Shown here in pieces: positions 30,597 through 42,000 of a DNA stretch of 64,000 nucleotides (position 1 is its first letter; every line of letters begins with the position of its first letter). Position numbers and translations under genes: made by a program. The DNA comes from Picocystis sp. L7 (lineage: Eukaryota > Chlorophyta > Picocystophyceae > Picocystales > Picocystaceae), in the NCBI GenBank assembly GCA_020975725.1, contig QXJR01000003.1, positions 744,001 through 808,000 of the forward strand. Direction: 5' to 3'. The notes under the pieces were generated by a model that saw only the letters and a program-made list of their open reading frames with translations, was not told the DNA's origin and searched no databases.

Positions 30597-33124
30597 TTCA
30601 CGAGTGGATGGATCCCGCCCCGTTTTCCCTATCGAAACGACCTCCTTTCCTATTGTCCGTTTTTCCATCGATCGATGGCTCAACTTTTTGTAACGAGATC
30701 CTTACAAAAAAAGATACCGATCGAATGAGGGAAAGATCTCAATGGTGGATCGGATGGATATCGATGGATCGATCCGATCGAGGGTTGAAATGTTAGTTGG
30801 CGATGGCATCCACGGGCCCGTTCGAGCATCCGCCTTCGGAGGAACCAACGCCACGTTCGGAGCTTCATGGCCGAGGTTCGGAGCACCTTCAACCATCACT
30901 CGTGAGGGAGATACAACGGAATAGCAAGTCCGAGAAGACACGGAAAGCTTACCTAGGAATGAACAAGCGTTTTGTGGCATGGGCCTTTGCCAACTATGAA
31001 AATCTACCATCTTTGCAAAGTGGGGGACTCATAACAGAAACTTGGAGGACCTCTCTTCAACTCTTGGATGAGAAGGATCGTCTCGCTGCGATAAAAGATA
31101 CGTTGTCGAGTTGTGAGGAGTTGAACCACACTATGCTTGTCGGTAAAGTCAATTTGGAGTGCTTGCACTTCAATGCTTGGGCGATGTTTTTGGCACAACA
31201 AAGGAAAAGGGACTTCAATGGTCGTGAGACTTACTTGCGGACGTATGGGAACTATAGGAGTGCCTTGAAACACCTCTATCGCCATGCAAATGTCCCCTTG
31301 CCCGAATGGTTTGATGAGCAAGTGAGCGAATACATGAACGCATTGAGAAGAGTTTCGGCCCAAGAAAGAGGAGTAGACCCAAACTCTACCCATGAAAGAG
31401 GCAAAATGGCCCTTCCATATCAGTTGTATTGTGCAATCTCGAAGAAGCTCCTTGTGGAAGGTGTATTGGGTGCCTTGCTAATTCATGTCTTTTCGTGGAA
31501 CTTGGCCGCACGCGCTCATAGTACATGTGGGCTTTGCCTCTCCCACCTCCAATGGGAGAATGATGGGTTGAGGGTCTATATACCGCACCAGAAAAATGAT
31601 CAAGATGGTGAGAAGCAAGGAAGGTTTCCTAAGCATGTGTATTCTAATCCTTCAACCCCTGAAATATGCCCGTTGTTTTGTTTGGCAGCATACTTGGCAT
31701 GCTTTGAGGTGGGGAAGGAAAACAATGCAATCTTCCCCCATGCCAACATTTACGCTGCTCACTCGGCTCACATGGAGCGCTTCAAGGTGAAAAACAGAGA
31801 AATATTGCAATGTTATGGGTTGGATCCAAGTGATATTGGCACTCATTCCAATAGAAAAGGCGCAAGTACATATGTCACATCAGGGATTACTGATGGGCCG
31901 TCCATGATGAGCATTTGTAACCGAGCCGGATGGGATACCGGCAAAGTTCTCGGTACATACTTGAGGTATGAATCAGCAGGTGATCAATATATTGGAAGGA
32001 TTGTGGCAGGTCATGCACCCTCAAGTGGCTCAAAGTTTGCTCAACTACCCCCGCATTTCATCCCTGGAGTGGATATGACTATCGCAAGTAGGCTTGCTCG
32101 CTTGACATTTGCTGCATTCGGGAAAACCAATGCTTTGGATATAGTGCTGGAGCATCTACTTGCAAACTTGCTGTACCATGAGAAGTGGATCCATGACAAC
32201 CTCCCAGGCAACCACCCTCTCCGAAGCATTCCCTTATGGAGGGACAGCTCAAGGTCATGCATTGCAGAGTTTGTGAGTGCCGAGTCAACACATGACCGAT
32301 GTGGAAATGACCTCAGTCCTACAGGTATACCAATGAACGTTCACATCCTCAGCCACTGTGAGAAAGCGACATCCAAGTTGAACACACTGAAGGAGGACAT
32401 CCGTGATGTCCTTCTTCAGTGCATGCAAGAAAGGGACTTTGAGTGCGGTAACATCACACCTGCCACCATCCGCAGTGTGGTGAGTGACTTGGTCACTCCG
32501 CTGATGCAGAGAATCGAGGATGCTGTCCAGATGCAACAACCAACAGCAACGGTGGAGGCACGTGATTCCAATGCAATGCTCGGTCTGCTCCGATTGCCAG
32601 CTTCATCGGTCGACTTGCCCACGAAGGTGACAGTGCGCCAGGCATTCGTGTCCTACATCTCAGGCGACCTTCCATGGATGCGTCTCACGTCAGCTCACGT
32701 GCGTAGAGAGCAACGACCACACCTCGCGGACCTGCATTACCTCATGAGTCGCCTCGTGTCCGAGGCTAAACGTCGAGGAGAATGGGACGGACGGTCGGTC
32801 GTGTCCGCAGATCGTGCAGACGAGATCTATCAACACGTCCAAGCACTCGTACCAAACGCGTCTCGCAACGGTCGCAAACTAACTTGGCGCACGGCTGCGA
32901 CGTACCTCAGGAGACGGGAGTGCCAGCGCGACGAAGATGGCGAACTTGCTCGCGGATCTACGTGACGTCCTTCGCTGCCGTGGATCGGTCGACAACTTGT
33001 CCCCTCGTAACGGCTGGGAGAAAAAACCCTAGTTCCATCGATATCTACCTGCAGTTCTTTAATCGATATCTTTCCCCAAGATTTCGATCCAACGTTTTGT
33101 AATCGTCTCGTTACAAAAAGTTGA
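30597..33124 (+). mobile_element. Crypton-like tyrosine-recombinase element, copy B
   Basis: A 2528-bp unit in the same orientation as copy A, with the same internal 18-bp inverted repeat and the same gene. The right boundary is CGTTACAAAAAGTTGA at 33109-33124, after which the CT tract resumes. The unit period is exactly 2528 at every landmark compared (starts, stops, sites). Confidence 0.8.
30797..32965 (+). CDS. Crypton-type tyrosine recombinase, copy B
   Basis: 722 residues, with the same translation as copy A, including the R239, H350-x-x-R353 and late tyrosine boxes. About 200 bp of shared sequence precedes the ATG. It contains the left palindromic site, so expression may be coupled to recombinase binding (inference). 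Confidence 0.85.
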   Translation: MAMASTGPFEHPPSEEPTPRSELHGRGSEHLQPSLVREIQRNSKSEKTRKAYLGMNKRFVAWAFANYENLPSLQSGGLITETWRTSLQLLDEKDRLAAIKDTLSSCEELNHTMLVGKVNLECLHFNAWAMFLAQQRKRDFNGRETYLRTYGNYRSALKHLYRHANVPLPEWFDEQVSEYMNALRRVSAQERGVDPNSTHERGKMALPYQLYCAISKKLLVEGVLGALLIHVFSWNLAARAHSTCGLCLSHLQWENDGLRVYIPHQKNDQDGEKQGRFPKHVYSNPSTPEICPLFCLAAYLACFEVGKENNAIFPHANIYAAHSAHMERFKVKNREILQCYGLDPSDIGTHSNRKGASTYVTSGITDGPSMMSICNRAGWDTGKVLGTYLRYESAGDQYIGRIVAGHAPSSGSKFAQLPPHFIPGVDMTIASRLARLTFAAFGKTNALDIVLEHLLANLLYHEKWIHDNLPGNHPLRSIPLWRDSSRSCIAEFVSAESTHDRCGNDLSPTGIPMNVHILSHCEKATSKLNTLKEDIRDVLLQCMQERDFECGNITPATIRSVVSDLVTPLMQRIEDAVQMQQPTATVEARDSNAMLGLLRLPASSVDLPTKVTVRQAFVSYISGDLPWMRLTSAHVRREQRPHLADLHYLMSRLVSEAKRRGEWDGRSVVSADRADEIYQHVQALVPNASRNGRKLTWRTAATYLRRRECQRDEDGELARGST

Positions 33125-33127
33125 GGC

Positions 33128-33194
33128 ACTACCCTCTCTCTCTCTCTCTCTCTCCCCTCTGTCTCTCTCTCTCTCTCCCTCTGTGGCGGTGTCC

Positions 33195-33225
<31 letters not shown>

Positions 33226-33262
33226 CCCTCTGTCTCTCTCTCTCTCTCCCTCTGTGGCGGTG

Positions 33263-33305
<43 letters not shown>

Positions 33306-33320
33306 GTGTGTGTGTGGGGT
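33128..33320 (+). repeat. CT microsatellite right of the Crypton pair
   Basis: A CT-rich tract with two CCCTCTGTGGCGGTGTCC motifs, ending in a GTGTGTGTGTGG run. It matches the left tract and is interpreted as the continuation of the target locus. Confidence 0.9.
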
Positions 33321-34851
33321 CGGATGGAACCCTGGTGAACCCCACCGATCCGAGACGTTCCTCCACCCCTAGGTTCGTGGATCCCATACGTCCACCCAAC
33401 AACGCCGTTGCACGCTTCGAATGCGTCGATCACACCGGCCATCGATGGACGAAACGGAGATCGGAGGGGAGCGTGCAGGTGTCGGACGCGAAACGTGCGT
33501 CCGGAAGCGTACGCCACCAGCCGGAGCGAGTGTGCACGCGAGAAACCATCGAAGGTGTATGCGCACGGACACAAAACATGGACGAGTGGGCAAAGGCAAT
33601 GGGAATGGAGGGGATCAAAACCTAAGATTCGGTCGAGGACTTGAACTCTACAGTGAGACCGAAAGAGTGGCATGGTCCTCGTTCGGCAAAAGGATACCAA
33701 TAGAGTGGACGCCATGGGGCAAGGATGGACCTTTGAAGCTCGAACTTCACGATAGGAAACATGCGTTTTCCCCATGGCACAACATTTCCATCCTCTATCC
33801 GTTGCATAGAAATCCGTGTGTGAGTACAAGGAGCGGTCGAATTACCTTCCGAAGTTGGAGATGGATGCAAGGTCGTTCAAAAAAACAATCATTCCGCCAC
33901 ATCACGACACGGTAGCGCTTCATGCGCAATCCTAACCTAGAGGCCGCAGGAAAGCCCCACTTGGTCGACGCCTTCTCGCTTTTCACGCGGTTGAAATTCA
34001 CTTTTCTTCCGCAAGACCGACCTCCTATCGACTCTCCTATCTCGCAAGAAAAACATCATGACGACGCCCATTCTTGGGGGTAGGACAACATGTTCTTGGC
34101 AAACGTGGACGGTCCCTCGGCGACGTCGCCCACGATTCGTGCCTTGTTCGTCCATGCTCCCATCAGCATTGGAAGACGGCCCACAGATCCATGGCAGGTT
34201 GGCGTTTGGATCCCGATACATCATGAAAGATGTCTTCGCGGGATGAATTTTTGCACCATGTCTGTGAGGAGACATTTCGCTTCGGATGTATCGCACATGA
34301 ATGCCAGGTCGACCGCTCTTCCCGCAACGTTCCTCGCTTGCCATCTTCCGTCCACCGGCCATTGGTGCACGTTCCTCCAACCTCGGTTGGACAATGATTG
34401 TGGCTCTGCCGTTTCCATCCACTTGGCACGGGAGCAAGGAACGACGTGCGCTTGTCGAATTCGAATGTTCGTTCGATCTCGAGGCTTCGAGAGGAACCAC
34501 GTGCCCTTTTGCGTTCGACTTGTCGTTTCTCTGTCGGTAAGGGGGAGGTCCCACAGGCTGCACGACGAACGCGCACACGAGTTGGAATACGCGTATCCCA
34601 CACGTCCAACTTGTTTCTCTGGTCTCCCACTCCTCGTCTCCCCCCTTCCCTTTTCCCGTTCACCTCCTCTCTCTCCCTGCAACCAAGGGGTCGAGCGAAC
34701 GGGTCAGGGGATCAGGTTGAACCGGCTTCGATCGGGGTCGATCCCCATCAGGAGAAGGGGGGATCCCCGGTTCCTTCCCCCTTTCGTCTTCGGACGACGA
34801 TCGTCGACGCACCCAACTGTCGACCACAGTTCCTATCCACACGTGTCGGAC
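33321..34851. other. Gene-less stretch upstream of the CASP-like pair
   Basis: 1.5 kb without a supported gene. Overlapping frames on both strands are open but show no domain. A pyrimidine-rich, GGATC-containing block at 34660-34850 lies directly before the first CASP-like gene and may hold its promoter. Confidence 0.35.
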
Positions 34852-36087
34852 ATGGACGAAACACAAGCGTCGCACGAGGTGGGACGGGTGCAACCGCCTC
34901 CCTATGCACAACCCAGGAGACCCGAAGGAACGAGGACGAACGAAGGACCGTCCAACGTACCCGTGGGTGGGATGGTAGCAGACATGGGAGAAAAGGACGA
35001 AATACGTAGAGACAAGGGGAAACGAACGCGAAACCAGACGAACGAAACGCAAGACAAGCAAGAGGAAAGGAAGCGAAACGACGTGGACGACCTGCAGGAA
35101 AGAAAACACGCCAGGATCATGCTTGGTATGCGACTCTTGCAGTGGTTGCTCGGATTGATCGCCTTCGCCATCATGGCCAGCGTGTCGGGATACTCCGACG
35201 TCAAATCCTTCCAATACCTGCTCGCCATGGGAATCATCGTGTTCGTGATCAACATACCCCTCTGTGGAGTGGAATGGTTCATGATCGGAATCTCCTACGA
35301 AGACGAAGAGAGGGAACTCACCCGCGTGAGGCTCTACAGGACCATGCCCAAAATCAATGTCGTGTACGATGCCCTCATGGCTTTCCTCTGCTTCGGAGCC
35401 GCCTGTGCTGCTGCTGGAGTGACCTCTGATCCTCCCATCGGGTTGAGGGCATGTAACGGGGGATGCTCCAACCCGAGGGCGGCAGTGGCCATGATGTTCC
35501 TCCTTGCCTTTGCATTGGTCGGATCTCTGTTCCTTGGCTTTGCAAAGCTCAGAAAGCAAATGGCAGAAGATGCTGCCGCCCTTCCAGTGTCTACCAAAGG
35601 AACCAGTCAAGTGGAGGCAGTTTGGCAACACAACTTCACATTGGGCATAGTCCTGCGCACATTTCAGTGGATGCTGGCTCTTGTGTCTTTCGCATGCTTT
35701 CTTTCGTTGGACAACAACGCCGACTTTTCGGCCCTCCAGTTTGCGATCGCCATTGGTATAATCATCTTCATCGCCGCCTTCATACTCATGGGCTTTGAAA
35801 TCTACGGTCGAGCGCAGAGACTGGACTACATGCCACTGGGCTTGGGTTCATGGTTTGGTTCGCTGGTACTCCTTGGATACGACATAGTCTTTGCCTTGCT
35901 GTCCTTTGGTTCGGCATGCGCCGCTGCAGGCGTTACATCACTCGATTGCAGCGTCCTGCCCTTCAAATGCAGTGTCGGACGTGCGGGTGTGGGTACAATG
36001 TTTGCGACCTGGTTCTTTATGTGGGGAAGCATCTACATATCCTACAAGGACCACGACAAGGCCATCATGTTGAAAAGCATCTCTTGA
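34852..36087 (+). CDS. Double-domain CASP-like (MARVEL-type) membrane protein 1
   Basis: A 411-residue protein starting MDETQASHEVG. A charged N-terminal tail (1-85) carries a QPPPYAQP motif and many Lys/Arg/Gln. Two four-helix blocks follow. In each, the first helix begins after an Arg (RLLQWLLGLIAFAIMAS; RTFQWMLALVSFACFLS). In each, the third begins at an Asp (YDALMAFLCFGAACAAAGVT; YDIVFALLSFGSACAAAGVT). Arg in TM1 and Asp in TM3 with the AACAAAG helix are the defining pattern of CASP-like/MARVEL proteins, which form membrane scaffolds in plants. Two domains in one chain (eight helices) are unusual. The second CASP-like gene follows in the same direction, implying local duplication. Confidence 0.7.
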   Translation: MDETQASHEVGRVQPPPYAQPRRPEGTRTNEGPSNVPVGGMVADMGEKDEIRRDKGKRTRNQTNETQDKQEERKRNDVDDLQERKHARIMLGMRLLQWLLGLIAFAIMASVSGYSDVKSFQYLLAMGIIVFVINIPLCGVEWFMIGISYEDEERELTRVRLYRTMPKINVVYDALMAFLCFGAACAAAGVTSDPPIGLRACNGGCSNPRAAVAMMFLLAFALVGSLFLGFAKLRKQMAEDAAALPVSTKGTSQVEAVWQHNFTLGIVLRTFQWMLALVSFACFLSLDNNADFSALQFAIAIGIIIFIAAFILMGFEIYGRAQRLDYMPLGLGSWFGSLVLLGYDIVFALLSFGSACAAAGVTSLDCSVLPFKCSVGRAGVGTMFATWFFMWGSIYISYKDHDKAIMLKSIS

Positions 36088-36615
36088 AATGCACGTTCCT
36101 GTTCTCCAATCCCAGAGGGGCTGTGGATCCTGCACCATGCAGCGCGGGGGGCAGTGCGTTGTTCGTCGGCTGTGCATCCTCTGCAGGCTGGTCGGTAAAT
36201 TTCATGGCCTGCTTTTGCACGGATCGCATTGCTCTTTAATCCTCCTCCCTCTCTTTCCTTGTTCGGGTCTAACTTGATCTTCCTTGTCTCTCCAGTCGCC
36301 TTTTCTTTCTTCTTCGCCGTCTCCATGGGCACCTTGTGCACGTGCGTGTGACGTGGAGCTCTTCTTCACCTCTTCCAGCGATGCATGAACTCTCCTCCTT
36401 CCTGGAAGAAGGGGGGGGGTCCTCCTGTGCCCTCCCTGGTCTTGGTCGATCCAAGGCGACCCTCCTTTCCGTCGTGGGGTCGCCCTGTTCCACTGGAGAT
36501 TCCAACCACATCGAACTGGGAAAGAAAGAAGGCGCTCCGTGTTGCCTTCGCACGCAAGCGTTCGTGGACATCCCCGTGTTTTGCGATCCACAAAAGGGGA
36601 AATCGTGGATGTGGT

Positions 36616-38016
36616 ATGGCTTGGCCAGCCGAAACGTGGAACCTGCAATTGGAGGCTGGCCGAGAAGATGGAGAGCGAGATCAAACCGTGTCTCGGAACC
36701 GTCCCTCGGAAAGTGCGAGAAATGGAGAAGAGGGACACGTGTGGCCAGAAAAATGGGTCAGCGACGTCCAACCACCACCCTATGCCGTTCCTAAGCCCAA
36801 GAAATCAGAACAAGGAAGTGGACCCATACCTGTCGGTGGACTCTTGTCCTTGCAATCCGCCAATCACGTTGGTGAAGCGAAAGAAGACATTCTACCCATG
36901 GGAAAGGTACGCAAGCACCGTGCACTTTACGGAAAGGAAGATCCTATGTCCGAAAAAGCCGACCCAGAGATGCGCCTGGAAAGAAAAGTAGCATGGATCA
37001 TGCTGATTTCCAGGTTTGTCGAAGGTACCTTTGCCCTTGTGTCTTTCATTGTCATGGCCAATTCAAATAATTTTGCAAGCATCCCGAGCTTTCAAGCTGT
37101 CGTTGCTGCAGGAGTGATTGCATTTGTTGGGTGCACAGCTTTGGCTTGCACAGAGTGGTTGGTCATCGGGTTCTCCTACGATGAAACCAGGGTGGCACTG
37201 ACAATGCGGATGGTACTGATCTTGACGTATGTCAATTTCACGTACGATGGAATCGTTGGCTTTCTATGTTTGGGATGCTGCTGTGCAGCGGCTGGAATAT
37301 TGACATCCAGTCTAGAAGCAGAAACACTATGCAAAGGAGACAATTGCAGGACGGAAACAGTGGCGACAGTGTTTTCGTTTTTTACTGCATTCATTCTCAT
37401 AGCAAGCTTGTGCTTGAGCTTCTGGAAATACAGGAGATACTGGATGAAAGGGGTGCTGCATCAGCAGTTGGCATCGGATCAGGATGGTGGTGAAACCGAA
37501 CTCACATGGACTCATAGCTTCGGTCTAAGAGTGCTCGTCAGGTCCATGCAAGTTGCCTTCTCCACGGCCGCGGTTGGCATTTACATCTCCATGGAACGAA
37601 GAAGCGAAGTTTCTGCCCTACAATTCGCGCTTGCGGTGAGTCTTATCTGCCTGGTGTGTTCCTTGTGCCTCCTTATTTTGGATGGGTACTGCCTTTCAAA
37701 CAAACTGAACGGGTATCCAAACTGGTTTGGGGAACATCTTTTCATTGTGCTGATGCTACTGTATGACATAATCCTTTGTTGCATGAGTCTTGCCTCAGCA
37801 TCAGCAACATCAGGCGCATTTTTTGGAGACTGCAGCCTCCTCAATCTGGGTTGTTCCGTTTTGTCTGCTGGCCTTGCCATGTCTTGGCTTCTGTGGCTGA
37901 CCTTCATCGCAAGCTTTGGGATGAGCTGGAGAGACTTTGAGAAAAGTGCCAAGGTTTCGCTTGCTCTCAAAACTAAGCTAGAGAAGGACAGCGTTGATCC
38001 GATAACTCCTTCGTAG
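36616..38016 (+). CDS. Double-domain CASP-like (MARVEL-type) membrane protein 2
   Basis: About 466 residues from the ATG at 36616. The start is uncertain because the frame stays open upstream. It is a paralog of the preceding gene: the tail has VQPPPYAVPKP, and the two four-helix blocks begin ISRFVEGTFALVSFIVMA and VRSMQVAFSTAAVGIYIS. The TM3 equivalents are YDGIVGFLCLGCCCAAAGIL and YDIILCCMSLASASATSGAF, so the Asp is kept in both. Cys pairs in the loops (ETLCKGDNC) suggest an extracytosolic disulfide. Identity to the neighbour is moderate, so the duplication is old. Confidence 0.65.
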   Translation: MAWPAETWNLQLEAGREDGERDQTVSRNRPSESARNGEEGHVWPEKWVSDVQPPPYAVPKPKKSEQGSGPIPVGGLLSLQSANHVGEAKEDILPMGKVRKHRALYGKEDPMSEKADPEMRLERKVAWIMLISRFVEGTFALVSFIVMANSNNFASIPSFQAVVAAGVIAFVGCTALACTEWLVIGFSYDETRVALTMRMVLILTYVNFTYDGIVGFLCLGCCCAAAGILTSSLEAETLCKGDNCRTETVATVFSFFTAFILIASLCLSFWKYRRYWMKGVLHQQLASDQDGGETELTWTHSFGLRVLVRSMQVAFSTAAVGIYISMERRSEVSALQFALAVSLICLVCSLCLLILDGYCLSNKLNGYPNWFGEHLFIVLMLLYDIILCCMSLASASATSGAFFGDCSLLNLGCSVLSAGLAMSWLLWLTFIASFGMSWRDFEKSAKVSLALKTKLEKDSVDPITPS

Positions 38017-38055
38017 GGTGTTGCGTTCATTCCTGACAGGTAGCCATCTGGACCC

Positions 38056-38544
38056 TCACCCCACCCAGGATCCATTCGCACAGAATTTATTGGTCAACAC
38101 TTCGTATGCTTGCTTCACGGCATGGAATCGTTCCGCAGCCACCCTTTTGCAGGTCCCTTTCGTTTGTACATCTGGATGGCATGTGAGAGCTTGTTTGCGG
38201 AATGCATTCTTCAGGAGAGGCAAGCTCAGCTCCACCTGGGGATCGATCTCCAGCGCTCGTCGATGAGGACAGGGATTCCATGTCAATAATTTTTTTTCCT
38301 CGGTAGGGTTGGAATCGTTCCAGTCGCATCTTTCATGTGTTTCCTCCCGAGGATCGGAACGTCTGTTTTCGTGGTTCCACTGGTGAACAAAACCATCGGC
38401 CGATTGTTCGTTGAACTTCTCCACGAACCGGGCCAGGCTCTTCCTGCACGACCTTCGATCCATCCTCTTCCATCTTGCACTGTCGACGTGCCACTTTCGG
38501 GTTCCTGCCGTCGCCAATCGTGCCCACACGCGGCACCAGCGCAT
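38056..38544 (-). CDS. Small J-domain protein, probably mitochondrial
   Basis: A 162-residue protein from the ATG at 38544. Residues 1-30 (MRWCRVWARLATAGTRKWH) are Arg/Ala/Trp-rich without acidic residues, like a mitochondrial presequence. A J-like domain fills the C terminus: LPLLKNAFRKQALTCHPDV with the HPD tripeptide, then AERFHAVKQAYEVLTNKF. Helix I is weakly conserved. J proteins stimulate Hsp70 ATPase. The Copia element lies about 80 bp upstream of this start, so its promoter has probably been displaced or changed. Confidence 0.6.
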   Translation of the reverse strand: MRWCRVWARLATAGTRKWHVDSARWKRMDRRSCRKSLARFVEKFNEQSADGFVHQWNHENRRSDPREETHERCDWNDSNPTEEKKLLTWNPCPHRRALEIDPQVELSLPLLKNAFRKQALTCHPDVQTKGTCKRVAAERFHAVKQAYEVLTNKFCANGSWVG

Positions 38545-38625
38545 GTCTCGATCCGCTTCCCTTCGACTGGGATTCACATCCGTCCAACCGGACTTCCTTC
38601 TGTCCCCTTTCGAGTCCCGAGGGAC

Positions 38626-39073
38626 TGTTGGAGGATGTGATCAGTATCCTACTTGGACTGGGTCCAGGGCTCAGCAGTGAGTCGAGTGGGTCTTCAAATG
38701 GGGTTTCGCTCACGGTAGCGATCCGTCGAGCGTGGCAGGATGTTGGTGAGGTGTCGGTCGAGCACTCCGCGAAGAAACGAGACAGAGCTTCTTGTCATGC
38801 AAAAACTGAATTACAGGTATGGTCGCGAGCGCTATATATAGTGCGTTCAGCGAGTTCTACGATGTCACGTGTTCTTGAGGAGATTGTCTGCTGATGTTGA
38901 TCTCCGTTGTCTTCGAGATGCTTCACACTGTTTCCTTGGAGGGCGTCCAGTCTTCAGCGTTCGTCGGACTTTCCGTCTCGACTTCTTGGGAGGTCGCTTT
39001 TGGCGGGTCCCCTGTTGGCTTCTCCTTGGTTGTCCTGGGCTGCAACCCTGGTTCAGTAGGGTTTCTTTCAACA
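38626..39073 (-). repeat. 3' LTR of the Copia element
   Basis: 448 bp, bounded by TGTTG and CAACA on the plus strand. The gag-pol frame ends inside this LTR. Confidence 0.92.
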
Positions 39074-42000
39074 CTCCCACTCAGCCTGGTACAACTCATG
39101 ATCATTCCAAGTTTCTTGATGCATTGGTTAAATTTGTTGCTGGGTAATTGTTTGGTTAGGTAGTCTGCCCACATGTCTTCGGTTTGACAGTATCTTAGGT
39201 TCACTTCAGCTCTTATTGCTCTTTCTCTGATGAAGTGGTGTTGCACGTCAATGTGCTTTGCTTTGCTCACCGATTGCGGGTTTTTTAGCAATCTCAATGA
39301 TGATTGGTTATCAATATTGATGGTCATTTCAATCTTCTTGGTTGCCAACAGTTGCTGGATGAAGTTCCTTATCCAGAGTCCTTCTTTGATTGCTGCTGCG
39401 GCGGCTTGGTACTCGGCTTCAGTTGTGGATGTTGCTATGGTGGTCTGGAGCTTGCTTTGCCATGCTACCAGTGCACCCATCACCATGATGGCATATCCAG
39501 TCCGAGACCTTCGGTCATTCCTGTCTCCACCGTAGTCTGCATCACTATACACTGTCACTTTCAGTTTTTCCTGCGGATCTTCATCAGTGGCTGTGTATCG
39601 CATGGTCAGTTGGTCAGATCCCTTGAGGTATTTCAGGGTTCCTCTCAGGGCCTTCCAATGTGACGTTTTGGGACAGCTGTTGTATCTGGAGAGGGCTGAT
39701 GCTGCTTGTACTATGTCAGGCCTGGTTGTACCACTCAGGTATTGGAGTTGTCCTACTATCTTTTGGTAGTTGCTGTGATTGAGGCTTTCTCTGTTTTCGT
39801 CTTTTGTCAATGGTACTGACAGTGGGATTTTGTTCTTTTTGCAGTCTGTTGTCCCATTCTCCTTCAGGTACTCGCTTATCTTGTTCACTTGGTCCATCTC
39901 CATCGTTCGCTCAGGTCGGTTTCTGTAAGTGCTGATCCCCAGGAAATTTTTTGCCTCTCCCAGGTCAGTGACCGTGTACCTTTTCTTTAAGGTATCTTTG
40001 ATTTTTTCGATCAATTGGGGATTTTTGCTTGCTAGGAGGATGTCATCAACGTAGAAGCAGAGGTAGCATTCTCCTTCTGTCGTGATGCATTTCAGTACAC
40101 TTTGGTCTACCTCTATGCACTTGAAGTTCATGTTTCTCAGTGTGTTGGTCAATTCTTGGTTCCAAGCTCTTGGGGCTTGCTTCAGGCCATATAGGCTCCT
40201 GTTAAGTCTCAGGACTTTGTCTGGATGTTCTGTGTGGAAACCTTCTGGCAGTTTCAGATATACTTCTTCCTCAAGGTGAGCATTCAGGAATGCGGTTTCT
40301 ATATCCATTTGGTGGAGATCCAGGTCCATTTGGTTTACTGCTGCAAGGAAAATTCGCAGTGCGGTTTTGCTGACTACTGACGCATAGATTTCCTCATAAT
40401 CTGTTCCAGGCCTCTGGTGGCATCCGAGAGCAACTAGTCTTGCTTTGTACTTTGTTATGTTGTATTGGCTATCTCGTTTGATTTTGAAGATCCATTTTGA
40501 GCCTATGGCCCTTTTGTCCTTTGGTAGGTCAGTAATTTCCCAGGTTCTCATCTTGGATAGTGATTCCAGCTCACTGTTGATCGCTTCTCCCCAGAATTCG
40601 CTATCAGGTCTGGTCATTGCATTTTTGTAACCATCAAATTTGTCAGGTAGTCCGGTACTAAAGTATGCTGTGAATTTGGTCTGTCTATTTGGACGCAGGT
40701 TATAACTGCTGACTGTTTCCTGTTTTGTCTGTTCAGGTTCTTCTGGTTCATTGTCATCTGTATCTGATCCTTCAGAGGTGTCCTCCCACTGGTCTGGCTC
40801 AGCTCTCAGGTCGCTCATTGGTTCGTATTCTTGTTGGTTCTCGATGGGTCTGGTATATTTTCCCATTGTATCTTCAATGAATCGCACGTTCCTGCTGGTT
40901 ACCAGTCTGTCCTCCAGCAGTATCCGGTAGGTGGTGGAGTTCTCATATCCTATGAAGATTCCCCGTTCACTTCTTGGTTCAAATTTTCCAGTTTGTTTGG
41001 CAGTTGGCTTCAGTACCCAGGCTTCGCATCCAAAGACTCTGAGGTGTTTGATGGAGGGCTTGTTCCCACTCAGCAGTTCGAGTGGCGACCTGTCGTCATT
41101 CCTGTGGCTTGGTGGAAGACGGTTTCTCACATGGGCATAGGCTCTTACGGCCTCGCCCCAATATTTTTTGGGTAAGTTTGTTGCGTTTAACATGCTACTG
41201 GCATGTTCTCGGATATCTCTGTGCAGTCGTTCTGCGTCGTTTTGTTGGGGAGCGTATCCAGCTGTCCTTTCGTGTTCGATGCCTCGTTCTGATAAGAAGT
41301 CTGCCAGTTTTCTTCCCAGGAATTCTTGTCCTTGATCAGTTCGGATGGCTTTCACCTTCTTGGACCTGCCTGCCGTTCGCTCTATGGTGTTGATGGCCAG
41401 CCTTGCGTAGTTTCCAGTTTGTCCCTTTTCTTCCATCAGGTAGACCATGCATGTTTTGGTTGCGTGGTCTAGGACCGAGAGGTAATATCGTTGTCCTGCT
41501 GGTGTGGCTGGATGTATTGGTCCAACCACATCCATGTACAGGAGATCCAGTGGTTCATAGTTGTATGACTTTGACCTGAATTTGGTGGCTGACTGTTTGT
41601 TCTCTATGCATGTTTTGCAGGTGTTAGTCATTCTGTGTGGTATCCCAAGTTTTCGCAATCTTTCAGGGTGAACATGACCGAGTCTTTGGTGCCATACTTG
41701 GGCAGTAGCTTGGAGGCAGTAGTTTTGGTCACTATTCAGTTTTGCTTGGAGTCTCATCTGGTTGTGCCAAATGTTGCAGTACCCTTGTTTGAAGTTCACA
41801 GTGGCACCTCTCAGTACCATGCTGTTCACTGACAATAGATTGTGGGTCAGTCCGGGTACATACAGCACATTTTCTAATTCCACAGGTGGTGCAGTCAAGT
41901 CATCTAATTTCAGTTTTACTTTCCCTTTCCATTGGGAGGTGAGTTGAGTTCCGTCCGCAATTTCGATGTTTGTTTCATACGGTTCAATTGTACTGACTTC

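Noticed and set aside
28069-33124. DIRS retroelement instead of Crypton for the tandem recombinase units
   Set aside because: No reverse transcriptase, RNase H or gag is present in the 2528-bp unit; only a tyrosine recombinase is encoded.
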